Source of the DNA: Limibacter armeniacum
Lineage (GTDB): Bacteria; Bacteroidota; Bacteroidia; Cytophagales; Flammeovirgaceae
Assembly (NCBI RefSeq): GCF_036880985.1
Contig: NZ_JBAJNO010000002.1
Location: 1 to 64,000 of the forward strand
Direction of reading: 5' to 3'
Length of the DNA stretch: 64,000 nt
In this document: one piece after another, positions 1 through 8,315 of the stretch
Layout: each line of letters opens with the position of its first letter
Position numbering within the stretch: the stretch's first letter is position 1
Notes under the pieces: generated by a model
Told to the model about the DNA's origin: nothing
Database searches by the model: none
The model's input: only the letters and a program-made list of their open reading frames with translations
Translations under genes and position numbers: made by a program

Positions 1-1
1 G

Positions 2-787
2 GGGGTAGTGTTTGCCGGTTACCTGAAATTGATGATGCCACTGATTGTGGTACTTCCGGGTATTGTGGCATTTGTGATCAACAAAGACCCAATGGCTTAC
101 AATGTGGGAGAAAATTTGGCTTCAACAACAGCGGATATGGCAGCAGGCGCTATCACCAAATCAGATGAGGCATACCCTTGGTTGCTGAACACCTTTATCC
201 CGACAGGACTTAAAGGGTTGGCATTTGCAGCATTGGCGGCAGCCATCGTTTCCTCTCTGGCATCCATGATCAATAGTACATCCACCATCTTTACAATGGA
301 TATCTACAAGGCACATATACAAAAAGAAGCTTCTAACAAGAAGTTGGTAAGTATGGGACGTCTTGTGTCAGTAATAGCCTTGGTGATTGCCGTTTTTGTG
401 GCGCCATTGTTGGGTGAGTTGGATCAGGCATTCCAATTTATTCAGGAGTTTACAGGACTTGTAACACCGGGTGTATTGGTGATCTTTACCTTAGGTCTTT
501 TCTGGAAAAGGGCAACAGCGAATGCAGCCTTTGCAGCGGCTATCCTGACATTCCCGCTTTCATGGGGAATGAAAGTCTTGGTTCCATCCATGCCATTCCT
601 TGACAGGATGTTTATCGTGATGATATTACTGTTGGCTGTAGGCGTGATTGTTTCACTGATGGGAACAGAAGACAAGGAGAAAAGCATCAAACTGGATAAA
701 GGACTTTTCAGTACCAGTACGCATTTCAATATTGCATCAATAGGGATTTGTGGTATTCTATCTGTGTTATATTTGGTATTCTGGTAG
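2..787 (+). CDS. Sodium/solute symporter (SSS/SGLT-like), C-terminal part
   Basis: Partial gene. The frame is open from the first bases, so the true start lies outside the window; an internal GTG at 8 is not a credible start. The product is a polytopic membrane protein with about six hydrophobic segments. A small-residue helix rich in Ala, Ser and Leu followed by the stretch SMINSTSTIFTMDIYK matches the C-terminal half of SSS-family Na+/sugar symporters. The family imports monosaccharides or other small solutes with sodium. It lies just upstream of a sulfatase, so it probably takes up a sugar released by the sulfated-glycan island, but the substrate cannot be read from this fragment. A strong terminator hairpin follows the stop codon. 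Family is sure, substrate is not. Confidence 0.85.
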   Translation, partial: GVVFAGYLKLMMPLIVVLPGIVAFVINKDPMAYNVGENLASTTADMAAGAITKSDEAYPWLLNTFIPTGLKGLAFAALAAAIVSSLASMINSTSTIFTMDIYKAHIQKEASNKKLVSMGRLVSVIALVIAVFVAPLLGELDQAFQFIQEFTGLVTPGVLVIFTLGLFWKRATANAAFAAAILTFPLSWGMKVLVPSMPFLDRMFIVMILLLAVGVIVSLMGTEDKEKSIKLDKGLFSTSTHFNIASIGICGILSVLYLVFW

Positions 788-838
788 AGGATAAACAGCA
801 AACAGACTTTCAATCGGTTAATTTGGTTTAGGGAAAAG

Positions 839-872
839 TGGAATCGCTTTATATAGCGATTCCATTCATTTT
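839..872 (+). terminator. Terminator hairpin after the symporter gene
   Basis: A perfect 10-bp stem (839-848 with 855-864, TGGAATCGCT / AGCGATTCCA) with a 6-nt loop is followed by a T-rich stretch. It separates the symporter from the sulfatase starting at 888. Confidence 0.7.
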
Positions 873-887
873 GAAGTAAATAATAAA

Positions 888-2393
888 ATGAAAAGACCAT
901 ACATAATACTAGCTCTAATTCTGCTACTGTTGTCTAATTCGCTTTGGGCACAAAACACCAAACAGCAGAAAAAGCCCAATGTCCTGATGATTATTGCAGA
1001 CGATATGAACGGTTTTGGGGTCAATAAAATCTACCCGGTAGTCCAGACTCCCCACCTCGATAAATTGGCAAAAGAGTCCATCAACTTTAAGAATGCCGTT
1101 TGCAATTCTCCAGTCTGCAATCCTTCCCGTTCTTCCTTTTTCAGTGGTTTGTATCCTCATACCTCAGGGTCTTACTTAAATGGTAGCGATGCTTGGAACC
1201 GTTCTGAAAAGGTAAAAGCAATCAAGAGCTTGCCGGAATGTTTTAAAGAAAATGGATATGAAACGTGGGGTAGGGGAAAACTCACCCACAGTCCTGTTCC
1301 TGAAGAACGGAAACAGCAAATGTGGGACAACTCATTAGCACGAAATGGAGGGTTTGGACCTTTTCCTGAAGACCAACAATACTGGTATGGCGGAAACAAG
1401 TTCAAGTCTGTAAAGGCGTATGAAGATGATCAGGTATTTCCCGATGTGTGGAATGCTGACTCAGCTGTCGTATTTCTGGAGCGAGAACACAAAAAGCCTT
1501 TTTTCATGTGCTATGGCTTGTGGCGACCACACTCACCCTACACTGCCCCGAAAAGATTCTTTGACCTGTACAATGAAGAGGAATTAACCTTGCCCGCAAC
1601 TCACCAAAAAGGAGATCTGGATGATGTACCATTCTTAGGGCGAATGCTGGTGGACTCCCTAAAGAATTTTCAAGGTAGTGAGGAAAACCCTGATGCTTTG
1701 GTTAAAAAATTCCTCTATGGCTATGCTGCCAATACTAGTTTTGCGGATTGGAATATAGGTCGTGTATTGGAAGCATTGGACAAATCTGAATATGCGGATA
1801 ATACGATCGTTATCCTGTTTTCGGATAATGGATTTCATGCCGGATCAAAACAGCGTTGGGGAAAAGCCACGCTTTGGGATATGGCGGATATTGTCCCGAT
1901 GCTGGTACGTATGCCTGACAAAAAAGGGAGTGTATCCAATGCGACTGTAAGCTTGGTTGATCTCTACCCAACCTTGGTCGAGTATTGCGGCATCAGCAAA
2001 CCAGCGCAACAAATGGATGGGCAAAGTTTTCACTACTTACTTGAAAACCCGAATGCAAAATGGGATAGACCTTCTTTTACTTCTTATGGCATAAAATATT
2101 CGTCTGTTAGAAGCGAGCAGTACCGCTACATTCAATATCCAAATGGAACGCAAGAATTGTATGATCTAAAGCAAGACCCTTACGAGTTTGAGAATATCGT
2201 AGAAAAAAGCGATATGAAAGAAGTGATTGAATACCATCAGCAATTTATTCCTGAAAAGTGGGCTGAATCAACAGGCGGAAGACTGGAAGTGAATAGGGAT
2301 TTTGACGAGGTAATGCGGGAGCTGACGCCTTTACATAGAGCATATGGTAAAAAGAGTAAGAAGAAGAATAAAAGAAAGGAAAAGCAGAAATAG
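888..2393 (+). CDS. Secreted sulfatase, S1 family, iduronate-2-sulfatase-like
   Basis: A 501-residue exported sulfatase. A signal peptide spans about residues 1-21 (hydrophobic run ending LWAQ). The metal-binding motif ADD is at 37-39. The formylglycine motif CNPSR has its modified Cys at residue 77, and a second metal site, FSDNGFH, lies near 310-316. The Cys must be converted to formylglycine by a maturase that is not in the window. The layout resembles the iduronate-2-sulfatase/choline-sulfatase-like S1 group. The C-terminus is very Lys-rich. It probably removes sulfate from a marine polysaccharide in the periplasm or outside the cell. It follows a terminator, so it may have its own promoter. 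Substrate is unknown. Confidence 0.9.
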   Translation: MKRPYIILALILLLLSNSLWAQNTKQQKKPNVLMIIADDMNGFGVNKIYPVVQTPHLDKLAKESINFKNAVCNSPVCNPSRSSFFSGLYPHTSGSYLNGSDAWNRSEKVKAIKSLPECFKENGYETWGRGKLTHSPVPEERKQQMWDNSLARNGGFGPFPEDQQYWYGGNKFKSVKAYEDDQVFPDVWNADSAVVFLEREHKKPFFMCYGLWRPHSPYTAPKRFFDLYNEEELTLPATHQKGDLDDVPFLGRMLVDSLKNFQGSEENPDALVKKFLYGYAANTSFADWNIGRVLEALDKSEYADNTIVILFSDNGFHAGSKQRWGKATLWDMADIVPMLVRMPDKKGSVSNATVSLVDLYPTLVEYCGISKPAQQMDGQSFHYLLENPNAKWDRPSFTSYGIKYSSVRSEQYRYIQYPNGTQELYDLKQDPYEFENIVEKSDMKEVIEYHQQFIPEKWAESTGGRLEVNRDFDEVMRELTPLHRAYGKKSKKKNKRKEKQK

Positions 2394-2412
2394 TTGAAGG
2401 AGATCTTGAAAA

Positions 2413-2452
2413 GAAATCTCAATTGTATTCCTTCTAATATAATTGAGATTTC
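2413..2452 (+). terminator. Hairpin after sulfatase
   Basis: Inverted repeat GAAATCTCAATT (2413-2424) / AATTGAGATTTC (2441-2452). The stem can extend by four pairs. There is no clean T-run, so this could be a transcript-stabilising hairpin or a terminator. Confidence 0.5.
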
Positions 2453-2599
2453 ATTAAACCCGTCGATAGTTTAACTTTGGGGAACTGAGGCATGTATTTG
2501 TACTATTTTCCAAATGTTATTCCTTTTTTCTAGTACCCCTGTAATTCGAACATTATACTATTTGGGCTGATTCATTATTGACAGTTAGATACCAGTTGC

Positions 2600-2898
2600 T
2601 TACGTCGAGTCAATTTTAGCTTCATTCATTGCTTCAAACTGGTCTATGTGAGCTTTTTTACATTCCTTCCATCCATCATGATGCTCAGATATACCTGTTC
2701 CAAAACTAAGCATACTTTCATCATGTGCCATAAGTTCAGACATGAGATCGATATCTTCCTTCTCAAATGATTCATAAAACCTTTGGATAATCTTCGTCAC
2801 ATTAGTTTTCTCAGGTTCTAAATCTTTTTTTTAGAGCATGAAATGGTTATGACAAAAGAAGAAAAAAGGACAGGAAAGAGTAGTTTTGTTTTAATTAC
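2600..2898 (-). pseudogene. Degraded SnoaL-like (DUF4440-type) lipoprotein
   Basis: The open part (2600-2800) encodes 66 residues starting TKIIQRFYESFEKEDIDLM, typical of the N-terminus of SnoaL/NTF2-like proteins. Upstream, after a run of eight A residues on the minus strand (about 2830), another frame encodes a hydrophobic segment ending in the lipobox-like ITISCSKK. One added A would join the two frames, so a homopolymer frameshift is likely. No ATG was found upstream, and the reading frame stops after about one third of the usual domain. It is probably a dead gene or a sequencing error in the poly-A run. No function is assigned beyond family resemblance. Confidence 0.4.
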
Positions 2899-3101
2899 TT
2901 GAGTTATTTTTAATGAATGTATTCTATTGGGGTATAGGTTTTGAGTATGCTAATGTCCCAAAAAATTGAACTATGTGTAAATCAAAGTGAACATATGGAA
3001 GAATATACAATTTGTTATCCTATTGGAGAGGTATTAATGATCAACAGTTGGATGAAAGCTAAATTCTACATACTGAAGATGCCTTATTAAAAGCCACATT
3101 A

Positions 3102-3359
3102 GTGAAATATGGTATTTTGGATATTACATTCAAGAAAGTGGGTATTCAGAAGTTCGTGAAGGTCTTCTGTAATGGAGAAAAAGTTGGTTATTACAATCAA
3201 AACTTTGAGGAAAGTGTAAATCATAAAATAGATTTAAATGCATACATACATAATTTTATAAGGGATATTGATCAGCTTTTTCCAATAGCAATAGAGGTTA
3301 TTGATTGCTGCAAAACGCATAATGAATGGGTATGGTCAGAAAAACACTTTTACCTATAA
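3102..3359 (+). CDS. Hypothetical protein, possibly 5'-truncated
   Basis: I do not recognise this small protein (85 residues from a GTG at 3102). The frame stays open for about 11 codons upstream (reading TEDALLKATLVKYGIL) without an ATG, then hits a stop. It may therefore be the remains of a longer gene. The product has no signal peptide or membrane segment and is moderately acidic near its end (NEWVWSEKHFYL). It lies 20 bp before the endonuclease-family gene on the same strand. Real coding is plausible from amino-acid composition, but this could be a relic. Confidence 0.35.
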   Translation: MKYGILDITFKKVGIQKFVKVFCNGEKVGYYNQNFEESVNHKIDLNAYIHNFIRDIDQLFPIAIEVIDCCKTHNEWVWSEKHFYL

Positions 3360-3379
3360 TTATTGGATGACATGTAAAT

Positions 3380-4369
3380 ATGAAAGAGAAAATGAGTTTT
3401 TTAAAAGGTATTTCGATTCTATTCTTAGGCTGTTGTTCATTATTACTTTTGGGAAGGGATCATTACCTGTTAGGAACCTCTTTGATAATATTCAGATGGG
3501 CGATAGTATTGATTGGGATTATAATTCTGTACAGAATTTTTAAAATAACGACCTTGAAAATACTTAGAGGGGTATTGTTTTTTGTTTTACTGTTGCTTTT
3601 GGTTGAATCACTCTGGTATAGTTTTTCGCAGCCTGCTTTAGCTAATGTAACGGAAGGTGTTGAACTTGAAATGATGACTTATAATGTCTTCTTTAGAAAC
3701 AAGAACCCTTTAGCTGTAATAAGACAAATAACAAAGAGGAACCCTGAAATATTGGTTCTTCAGGAAGTAACACCTAAATGGAAAAAAACTTTGTCTGAAC
3801 AGCTTAGTAGGGTATATCCTTACAACGCTATTTATATTCAAGATGGAACCCACGGTATAGCCTGCTTTTCAAAATATCCAATATTGAGTGACAAATTGTT
3901 ACTAAACTCGAATCAATTGCCTTTTGCTCAAGTACTAGACATATCAATTAAAGATAAAAGGCTTCAACTATTCAATGTACATCTAGCATCTCCTGCAGTT
4001 GCAGTGGAACATCCTGACAAGTTTATGGAGCTGTATAAAGCCAATTATGAATTAAGAAAAACTCAGTTAGATGAAATTATGAGGCTGGCAAAAATTAGTA
4101 GGAATAAAACTGATGCACAAGTGCTGATAGGAGACTTAAATACCATGTCTTTTGAACCCCTATATAGGGATTTGAATGCTGAATGGGTAAACTTATATAG
4201 TGAAAAGGGAGAGGGATGGGGATTAAACTTTCCCAATCTTGCTAAGGTACAGCCTTTTGTTACACTAGATTATATTTTTATCAGAGGTCAGTTGCAGGCT
4301 GTAGGTGCTGAAGTGATCAGCGGGGGAAGTTCTGACCATTTACCAGTTACAGGTAGGGTAATGTTTTGA
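3380..4369 (+). CDS. Membrane-anchored endonuclease/exonuclease/phosphatase (EEP) family protein
   Basis: A 329-residue protein. Residues about 5-85 contain two or three hydrophobic helices, so it is membrane anchored. The C-terminal two thirds form an EEP domain: MTYNVFF (first Asn), LQEVTP (catalytic Glu), the FNVHL stretch, GDLNTMS (Asp/Asn) and the closing GSSDHLPV (Asp-His). All key EEP motifs are therefore present. The family cleaves phosphodiesters (nucleic acid, phospholipid or inositol phosphate), and the helix-plus-EEP layout is common in Bacteroidota without a known substrate. An alternative start is the ATG at 3392. It converges with the sulfatase on the other strand across a shared terminator. 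Confidence 0.85.
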   Translation: MKEKMSFLKGISILFLGCCSLLLLGRDHYLLGTSLIIFRWAIVLIGIIILYRIFKITTLKILRGVLFFVLLLLLVESLWYSFSQPALANVTEGVELEMMTYNVFFRNKNPLAVIRQITKRNPEILVLQEVTPKWKKTLSEQLSRVYPYNAIYIQDGTHGIACFSKYPILSDKLLLNSNQLPFAQVLDISIKDKRLQLFNVHLASPAVAVEHPDKFMELYKANYELRKTQLDEIMRLAKISRNKTDAQVLIGDLNTMSFEPLYRDLNAEWVNLYSEKGEGWGLNFPNLAKVQPFVTLDYIFIRGQLQAVGAEVISGGSSDHLPVTGRVMF

Positions 4370-4383
4370 TAGTGTATTGATAA

Positions 4384-4419
4384 AGAAAATCCACTGACAT
4401 ATTAGGCAGTGGATTTTCT
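4384..4419. terminator. Bidirectional terminator between convergent genes
   Basis: A perfect 13-bp stem (4384-4396 with 4407-4419, AGAAAATCCACTG / CAGTGGATTTTCT) with a 10-nt loop and flanking A/T runs lies between the stops of the EEP gene (4369) and the minus-strand sulfatase (4425). Confidence 0.8.
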
Positions 4420-4424
4420 ATTTT

Positions 4425-5828
4425 TCACTCAAACTCCCACTTATACACCCAAGGATCGCCAGTGGTTTTCTGAAATTTGATCAGCTTTTCAGTCATAGCG
4501 TTCAGTGTTTCCTGATGCTGAGGTGAGTCAACTAGATTGATGGTTTCGTCAGGATCGTTTTTCAGGTCATAAAGCTCCAGCTTCGGGTGGTGCAGGTAAG
4601 TTTCCACTGCCCTTTTTCCATATTGTTCCATTCCCTGGTTCATCACATATTGCCAAGTGGCGGATGCCCATAGGTCAGAAGCAAATGGGTACTGCAGCGG
4701 ATGGGCGATATTGTAGATCAGCTTGTATCGGTCCGTCCTGATCACCCGCATAGGGTAATACATTGTGACCTCATGGAAGTTATGGGCGGCATAAATTTCC
4801 GGCTGTCCTTTCGTATTCGGGTTGTGCAGTACTTCGGTAAAGGAGTGTCCCTGAAATCCTTCGTCCGGAATTTGTCCGGTTGCTATTTCCAATAGGGTGG
4901 GGGTCAGGTCTGCCCAGCTGACCAATTGATTCCGCTCACTTCCTTTTCCTTCCTGTTTCGGCATCTTAACCAGCATCGGCAGACGCATGCCCGGTTCGTA
5001 GAGCGTGGTTTTGGCACCCGGAAATGCAACACCGTTATCTGAAATATAGATAATCAGAGTGTTGTCGTATTTACCGGATTCCTTCAGCTGTCTGATCAGC
5101 GTTTCAAGTCCCTGATCCACTCTACTAACGGACTCATAATATTGTGCGAGTTCCTGACGGGTCGCTTCCGTATCCGGCAGGAAACCCGGGACAATCACCT
5201 CTTCCGGTTTGTAGGATTGTGTCGTTACGCCTTTGTAACCGTTTTTCTTGTTTCCGAAAAGGTTTGGTTTAAAAGGCTTGTCATTGGCGTTGTCATGGCT
5301 CCGGTGCGGATCGCAGGGGCAATAATACAGGAAAAAAGGATCATCCGAGTTGCTCATAAAACTGTTGGACGCTTCCGCCATTTCTACCGGATTGCGACAG
5401 TTGGATGGCAGGACATGCTGAAAGTGATAGACCTTTTCGGGTGCAAGATGATATTTACCCACCCTTGCAGTCCGGTAACCGGATGCTTCCAACATGACGG
5501 GAAGGCTTTTCACACCATCGAAAGTACTGAAATGATGGTAGGCATGTTCGTGACCGTAATGTCCAGTGGCATGCCCAAACTTGCCGGTCAGGATCACCGA
5601 GCGGCTGGCACTGCAGCTTGCCGAGGTGCAAAAAGCGTTGTTGAACTTGATGCCTTCTGCCGCCAGCCTGTCCATGGCTGGGGTTTTTATCACCGGATTG
5701 CCATAGGCACCGATGGCTTCCTTGCCGTGGTCATCCGAGACGATCAGCAGGATATTGGGTCTTTGCTGGGCAAAACTCATACTTGCCAGCGACCATATCC
5801 CGAAGAGTAAAATGATGATTCTTGACAT
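4425..5828 (-). CDS. Secreted sulfatase, S1 family, sulfamidase/heparan-sulfatase-like
   Basis: A 467-residue sulfatase with a signal peptide (residues 1-20, ending SMSFAQ). The metal-binding motif is SDD (31-33). The formylglycine motif is CSASR with Cys72; Ala in place of the more common Pro is allowed by the C-x-(P/A)-x-R rule. ISDNGVAFPG supplies the second Asp/Asn pair. The N-terminal pattern and short length resemble N-sulfoglucosamine sulfohydrolase-like S1 enzymes. It is transcribed in the same direction as araB-araD-araA, 239 bp downstream of araA, with a paired REP-like element between them. It likely acts in the periplasm on a sulfated sugar from the same polymer that yields arabinose (inference). 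Confidence 0.9.
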   Translation of the reverse strand: MSRIIILLFGIWSLASMSFAQQRPNILLIVSDDHGKEAIGAYGNPVIKTPAMDRLAAEGIKFNNAFCTSASCSASRSVILTGKFGHATGHYGHEHAYHHFSTFDGVKSLPVMLEASGYRTARVGKYHLAPEKVYHFQHVLPSNCRNPVEMAEASNSFMSNSDDPFFLYYCPCDPHRSHDNANDKPFKPNLFGNKKNGYKGVTTQSYKPEEVIVPGFLPDTEATRQELAQYYESVSRVDQGLETLIRQLKESGKYDNTLIIYISDNGVAFPGAKTTLYEPGMRLPMLVKMPKQEGKGSERNQLVSWADLTPTLLEIATGQIPDEGFQGHSFTEVLHNPNTKGQPEIYAAHNFHEVTMYYPMRVIRTDRYKLIYNIAHPLQYPFASDLWASATWQYVMNQGMEQYGKRAVETYLHHPKLELYDLKNDPDETINLVDSPQHQETLNAMTEKLIKFQKTTGDPWVYKWEFE

Positions 5829-5925
5829 AACAAATACGGTTAAAAAAGAGAAGCTGCAAACGGAAATTAGCAGCTTCCTTCCAAAGAAAAATGAATGATA
5901 AGATAGGAATTTCCTATTACACTAG

Positions 5926-6047
5926 TTCAAGCATTAGCGAAGCGGTGCTTGGACTTTTTCAAAATGAAGCATATGCTTCCCGAAAAAGAAGGATACAAGT
6001 ACCGCCAATTTCACTCGCTTCGCTCTCTTATTAGGCTAATACTTGTA
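5926..6047. repeat. Pair of inverted REP-like elements around a palindrome
   Basis: The gap between araA and the sulfatase holds two related hairpin units in opposite orientation. The first is TTCAAGCA (5926-5933) / TGCTTGGA (5946-5953), enclosing AGCGAAGCG. The second is TACAAGTA (5994-6001) / TACTTGTA (6040-6047), enclosing the reverse complement CGCTTCGCT (6016-6024). Between them is the perfect palindrome GAAGCATATGCTTC (5966-5979). This is the architecture of a REP doublet. Confidence 0.55.
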
Positions 6048-6067
6048 CCAGTAGAGAGATATAGTTA

Positions 6068-7573
6068 CTAATACTCTTTTCTCAGCTGGTAGTACAGGTC
6101 TGAGAATTTCAACTGCTGCTTGAACTCACGTATACGGGTGTTCTGGTCGATCACTACCAGCTCCAGGTCAAACATATCGGCAAAGTCTTCCATATACTCG
6201 GTGGTCAGTGCCTGACTGTAAACTGTATGGTGGGCACCTCCTGCATGAATCCATGCTTCCAGTCCGGTTTTCATGTCCGGAGTGGTCTGCCACAATACCC
6301 TGGCAACGGGCAGTTTCGGCAGATCCTGCGGTGGAGTGATGGCTTCCACCTCGTTGACGAGCAGTCTGAAGCGGTCGCCCAACGTGATCAGTGAGGCATT
6401 GATGGCAGGTCCTGCCGGAGAGTTGAACACCAGTCTGACAGCGTCGGCTTTGCCACCGATACCCAAAGGATGCACTTCGCATCTTGGTTTTCTGTCAGCG
6501 ATTGAAGGACAGATTTCCAGCATATGGGAACCGAGTACGGCTTCCTTGCCCGGCTCAAAGTGGTAAGTATAGTCTTCCATGAAAGAAGTTCCGCCTTTCA
6601 GCCCTGCCACCATTACCTTGGAGGCACGCAGCATGGCGGCTGTTTTCCAGTCGCCTTCTGCCCCGAAACCGTATCCGTCTGCCATCAGCCTTTGCGCTGC
6701 GATGCCCGGCAGCTGAACCATATTGGTCAGGTTTTCAAAAGTATCGGTAAAGCCCTTGAAGTTGCCATTGGTAAGGAAACTGCGAAGTCCCAACTCAATG
6801 CGAGCCGCATCCATCAGAGACTGACGGTGAGTACCGCCTTTCAACAGATTGTCAGTCATGTCGTAGCTTGACTCATATTCTTCCATCAGGCTAGCGACAG
6901 CGGGGTCTTCCACTGATCGGATATGCTCTGTCAGATCACCCAGGCCGAAGCCGTTCACCGAGAATCCGAATTTGATCTCTGAAGAAACCTTGTCACCCTC
7001 GGTTACCGCCACATAGCGCATATTGTCTCCGATACGGGCAAATTTTCCTCCCTGCAAGTCTGCTTTGGCAGCTGCCACTCTAGCCCAAACATCGATCTTT
7101 CTGCGTACCTCAGGATCCTGCCAGTGACCTGCGACCACCTTGCGGTTCAGGCGCATACGGGTATTGATAAACCCGAACTCACGGTCACCGTGGGCAGACT
7201 GGTTCAGGTTCATAAAGTCCATATCGATCTCTGACCAAGGGATATCACGGTTGAACTGCGTGTGCAGGTGCAGCATCGGTTTTTGCAGGGTTTTCAATCC
7301 TAGAATCCACATCTTGGCAGGAGAGAAGGTATGCATCCATGCTACCACGCCTACACATTGTGCTGCCTGATTGGCTTCCTGACAGAGACCGTAGATTTCT
7401 TCGGGCGTCTTGACGGTAGGTTTGTAGACCACTTTCAGGGAAATTTCCTCACAGTCATCCAAACCGTTGACGATCTGTCTGGAATGTTCAGCGACCTGTC
7501 TCAGCGTTTCCTCCCCATATAGGTGCTGGCTGCCAGTCACGAACCATATCTCACGTTCTTTAAGGTTGATCAT
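6068..7573 (-). CDS. araA: L-arabinose isomerase
   Basis: Converts L-arabinose to L-ribulose, the first step of bacterial arabinose catabolism, in the cytoplasm. The 501 residues match the usual length (about 500) and the sequence is recognisable throughout. It opens [17 protein letters not shown], contains [16 protein letters not shown], includes the metal-site region with [15 protein letters not shown] (active-site Glu) and [10 protein letters not shown] (His), and carries the later His in [13 protein letters not shown]. It is the last gene of an araB-araD-araA operon on the minus strand and begins 40 bp after araD ends. No regulator gene adjoins it. Identification is secure. Confidence 0.97.
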   Translation of the reverse strand: MINLKEREIWFVTGSQHLYGEETLRQVAEHSRQIVNGLDDCEEISLKVVYKPTVKTPEEIYGLCQEANQAAQCVGVVAWMHTFSPAKMWILGLKTLQKPMLHLHTQFNRDIPWSEIDMDFMNLNQSAHGDREFGFINTRMRLNRKVVAGHWQDPEVRRKIDVWARVAAAKADLQGGKFARIGDNMRYVAVTEGDKVSSEIKFGFSVNGFGLGDLTEHIRSVEDPAVASLMEEYESSYDMTDNLLKGGTHRQSLMDAARIELGLRSFLTNGNFKGFTDTFENLTNMVQLPGIAAQRLMADGYGFGAEGDWKTAAMLRASKVMVAGLKGGTSFMEDYTYHFEPGKEAVLGSHMLEICPSIADRKPRCEVHPLGIGGKADAVRLVFNSPAGPAINASLITLGDRFRLLVNEVEAITPPQDLPKLPVARVLWQTTPDMKTGLEAWIHAGGAHHTVYSQALTTEYMEDFADMFDLELVVIDQNTRIREFKQQLKFSDLYYQLRKEY

Positions 7574-7613
7574 TTTAATAGTATATTTTTATTCGTTTAG
7601 TCATTATTAAAAA

Positions 7614-8315
7614 TCAGGATTGCCCGTAATAGGCATTCTTGCCGTGCTTCCTGTAATAGTGCTTTTCCTTAAGGGACTGCTTCAGTCTTGGGGTTTCCGG
7701 ATTTACCTGCAACGTGATGCTTGCCATACGTGCTAACTCTTCCATAACGGCGCTGTTGTACACGGCTTTGGCGGCGTTCTTACCCCATGAGAAAGGTCCG
7801 TGGTTCTGCACCAGTACCATTTCCACTTCTTCTGCGCTGAAACCTTCTTTCAGGAAAGTGTTGATGATCAGGTTGCCAGTTTCATGCTCATAGTTACCCT
7901 GAATCATATCATCGGTCAATTCTGGCGTACACGGGATATCCTGCGTTAGGTGGTCGGCATGGGTAGTACCGAAGATCGGCACCGGTCTGCCCGCCTGTGC
8001 CCATGATACGGCATAGGTGGAATGCGTATGGCAGATGCCCCCGATATGTTCCCATGTCTTGTAGAGTAGCGCATGGGTTTTGGTATCGGAAGAGGGGCGC
8101 ATGCTGCCTTCCAGTATATTATTGTCGAAATCGACAATAACCATATCCTCCGGCTTCAGCTGTTTGTAAGGAACACCGCTTGGCTTGATGGCGAAGACGC
8201 CTTTGCTACGGTCCACGGCACTCACGTTACCGAAAGTGAAAATAACCAGCTCCAGTTCCGGCAGCTGCATATTGGCTTCATAGCATTCCTGCTTCAACGC
8301 TTTGTACTGACTCAT
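7614..8315 (-). CDS. araD: L-ribulose-5-phosphate 4-epimerase
   Basis: Interconverts L-ribulose 5-phosphate and D-xylulose 5-phosphate, delivering arabinose carbon to the pentose phosphate pathway. The protein is a 233-residue class II aldolase-family enzyme. The phosphate-binding start is TFGNVSAVDRSKG, followed by IKPSGVPY. The zinc ligands lie in HTHSTYAVSWAQ and the later LVQNHGPFSWG. The length equals the usual 230 or so. Its first 38 bp overlap the end of araB, indicating translational coupling. The start ATG at 8315 gives the expected N-terminus. Confidence 0.96.
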   Translation of the reverse strand: MSQYKALKQECYEANMQLPELELVIFTFGNVSAVDRSKGVFAIKPSGVPYKQLKPEDMVIVDFDNNILEGSMRPSSDTKTHALLYKTWEHIGGICHTHSTYAVSWAQAGRPVPIFGTTHADHLTQDIPCTPELTDDMIQGNYEHETGNLIINTFLKEGFSAEEVEMVLVQNHGPFSWGKNAAKAVYNSAVMEELARMASITLQVNPETPRLKQSLKEKHYYRKHGKNAYYGQS

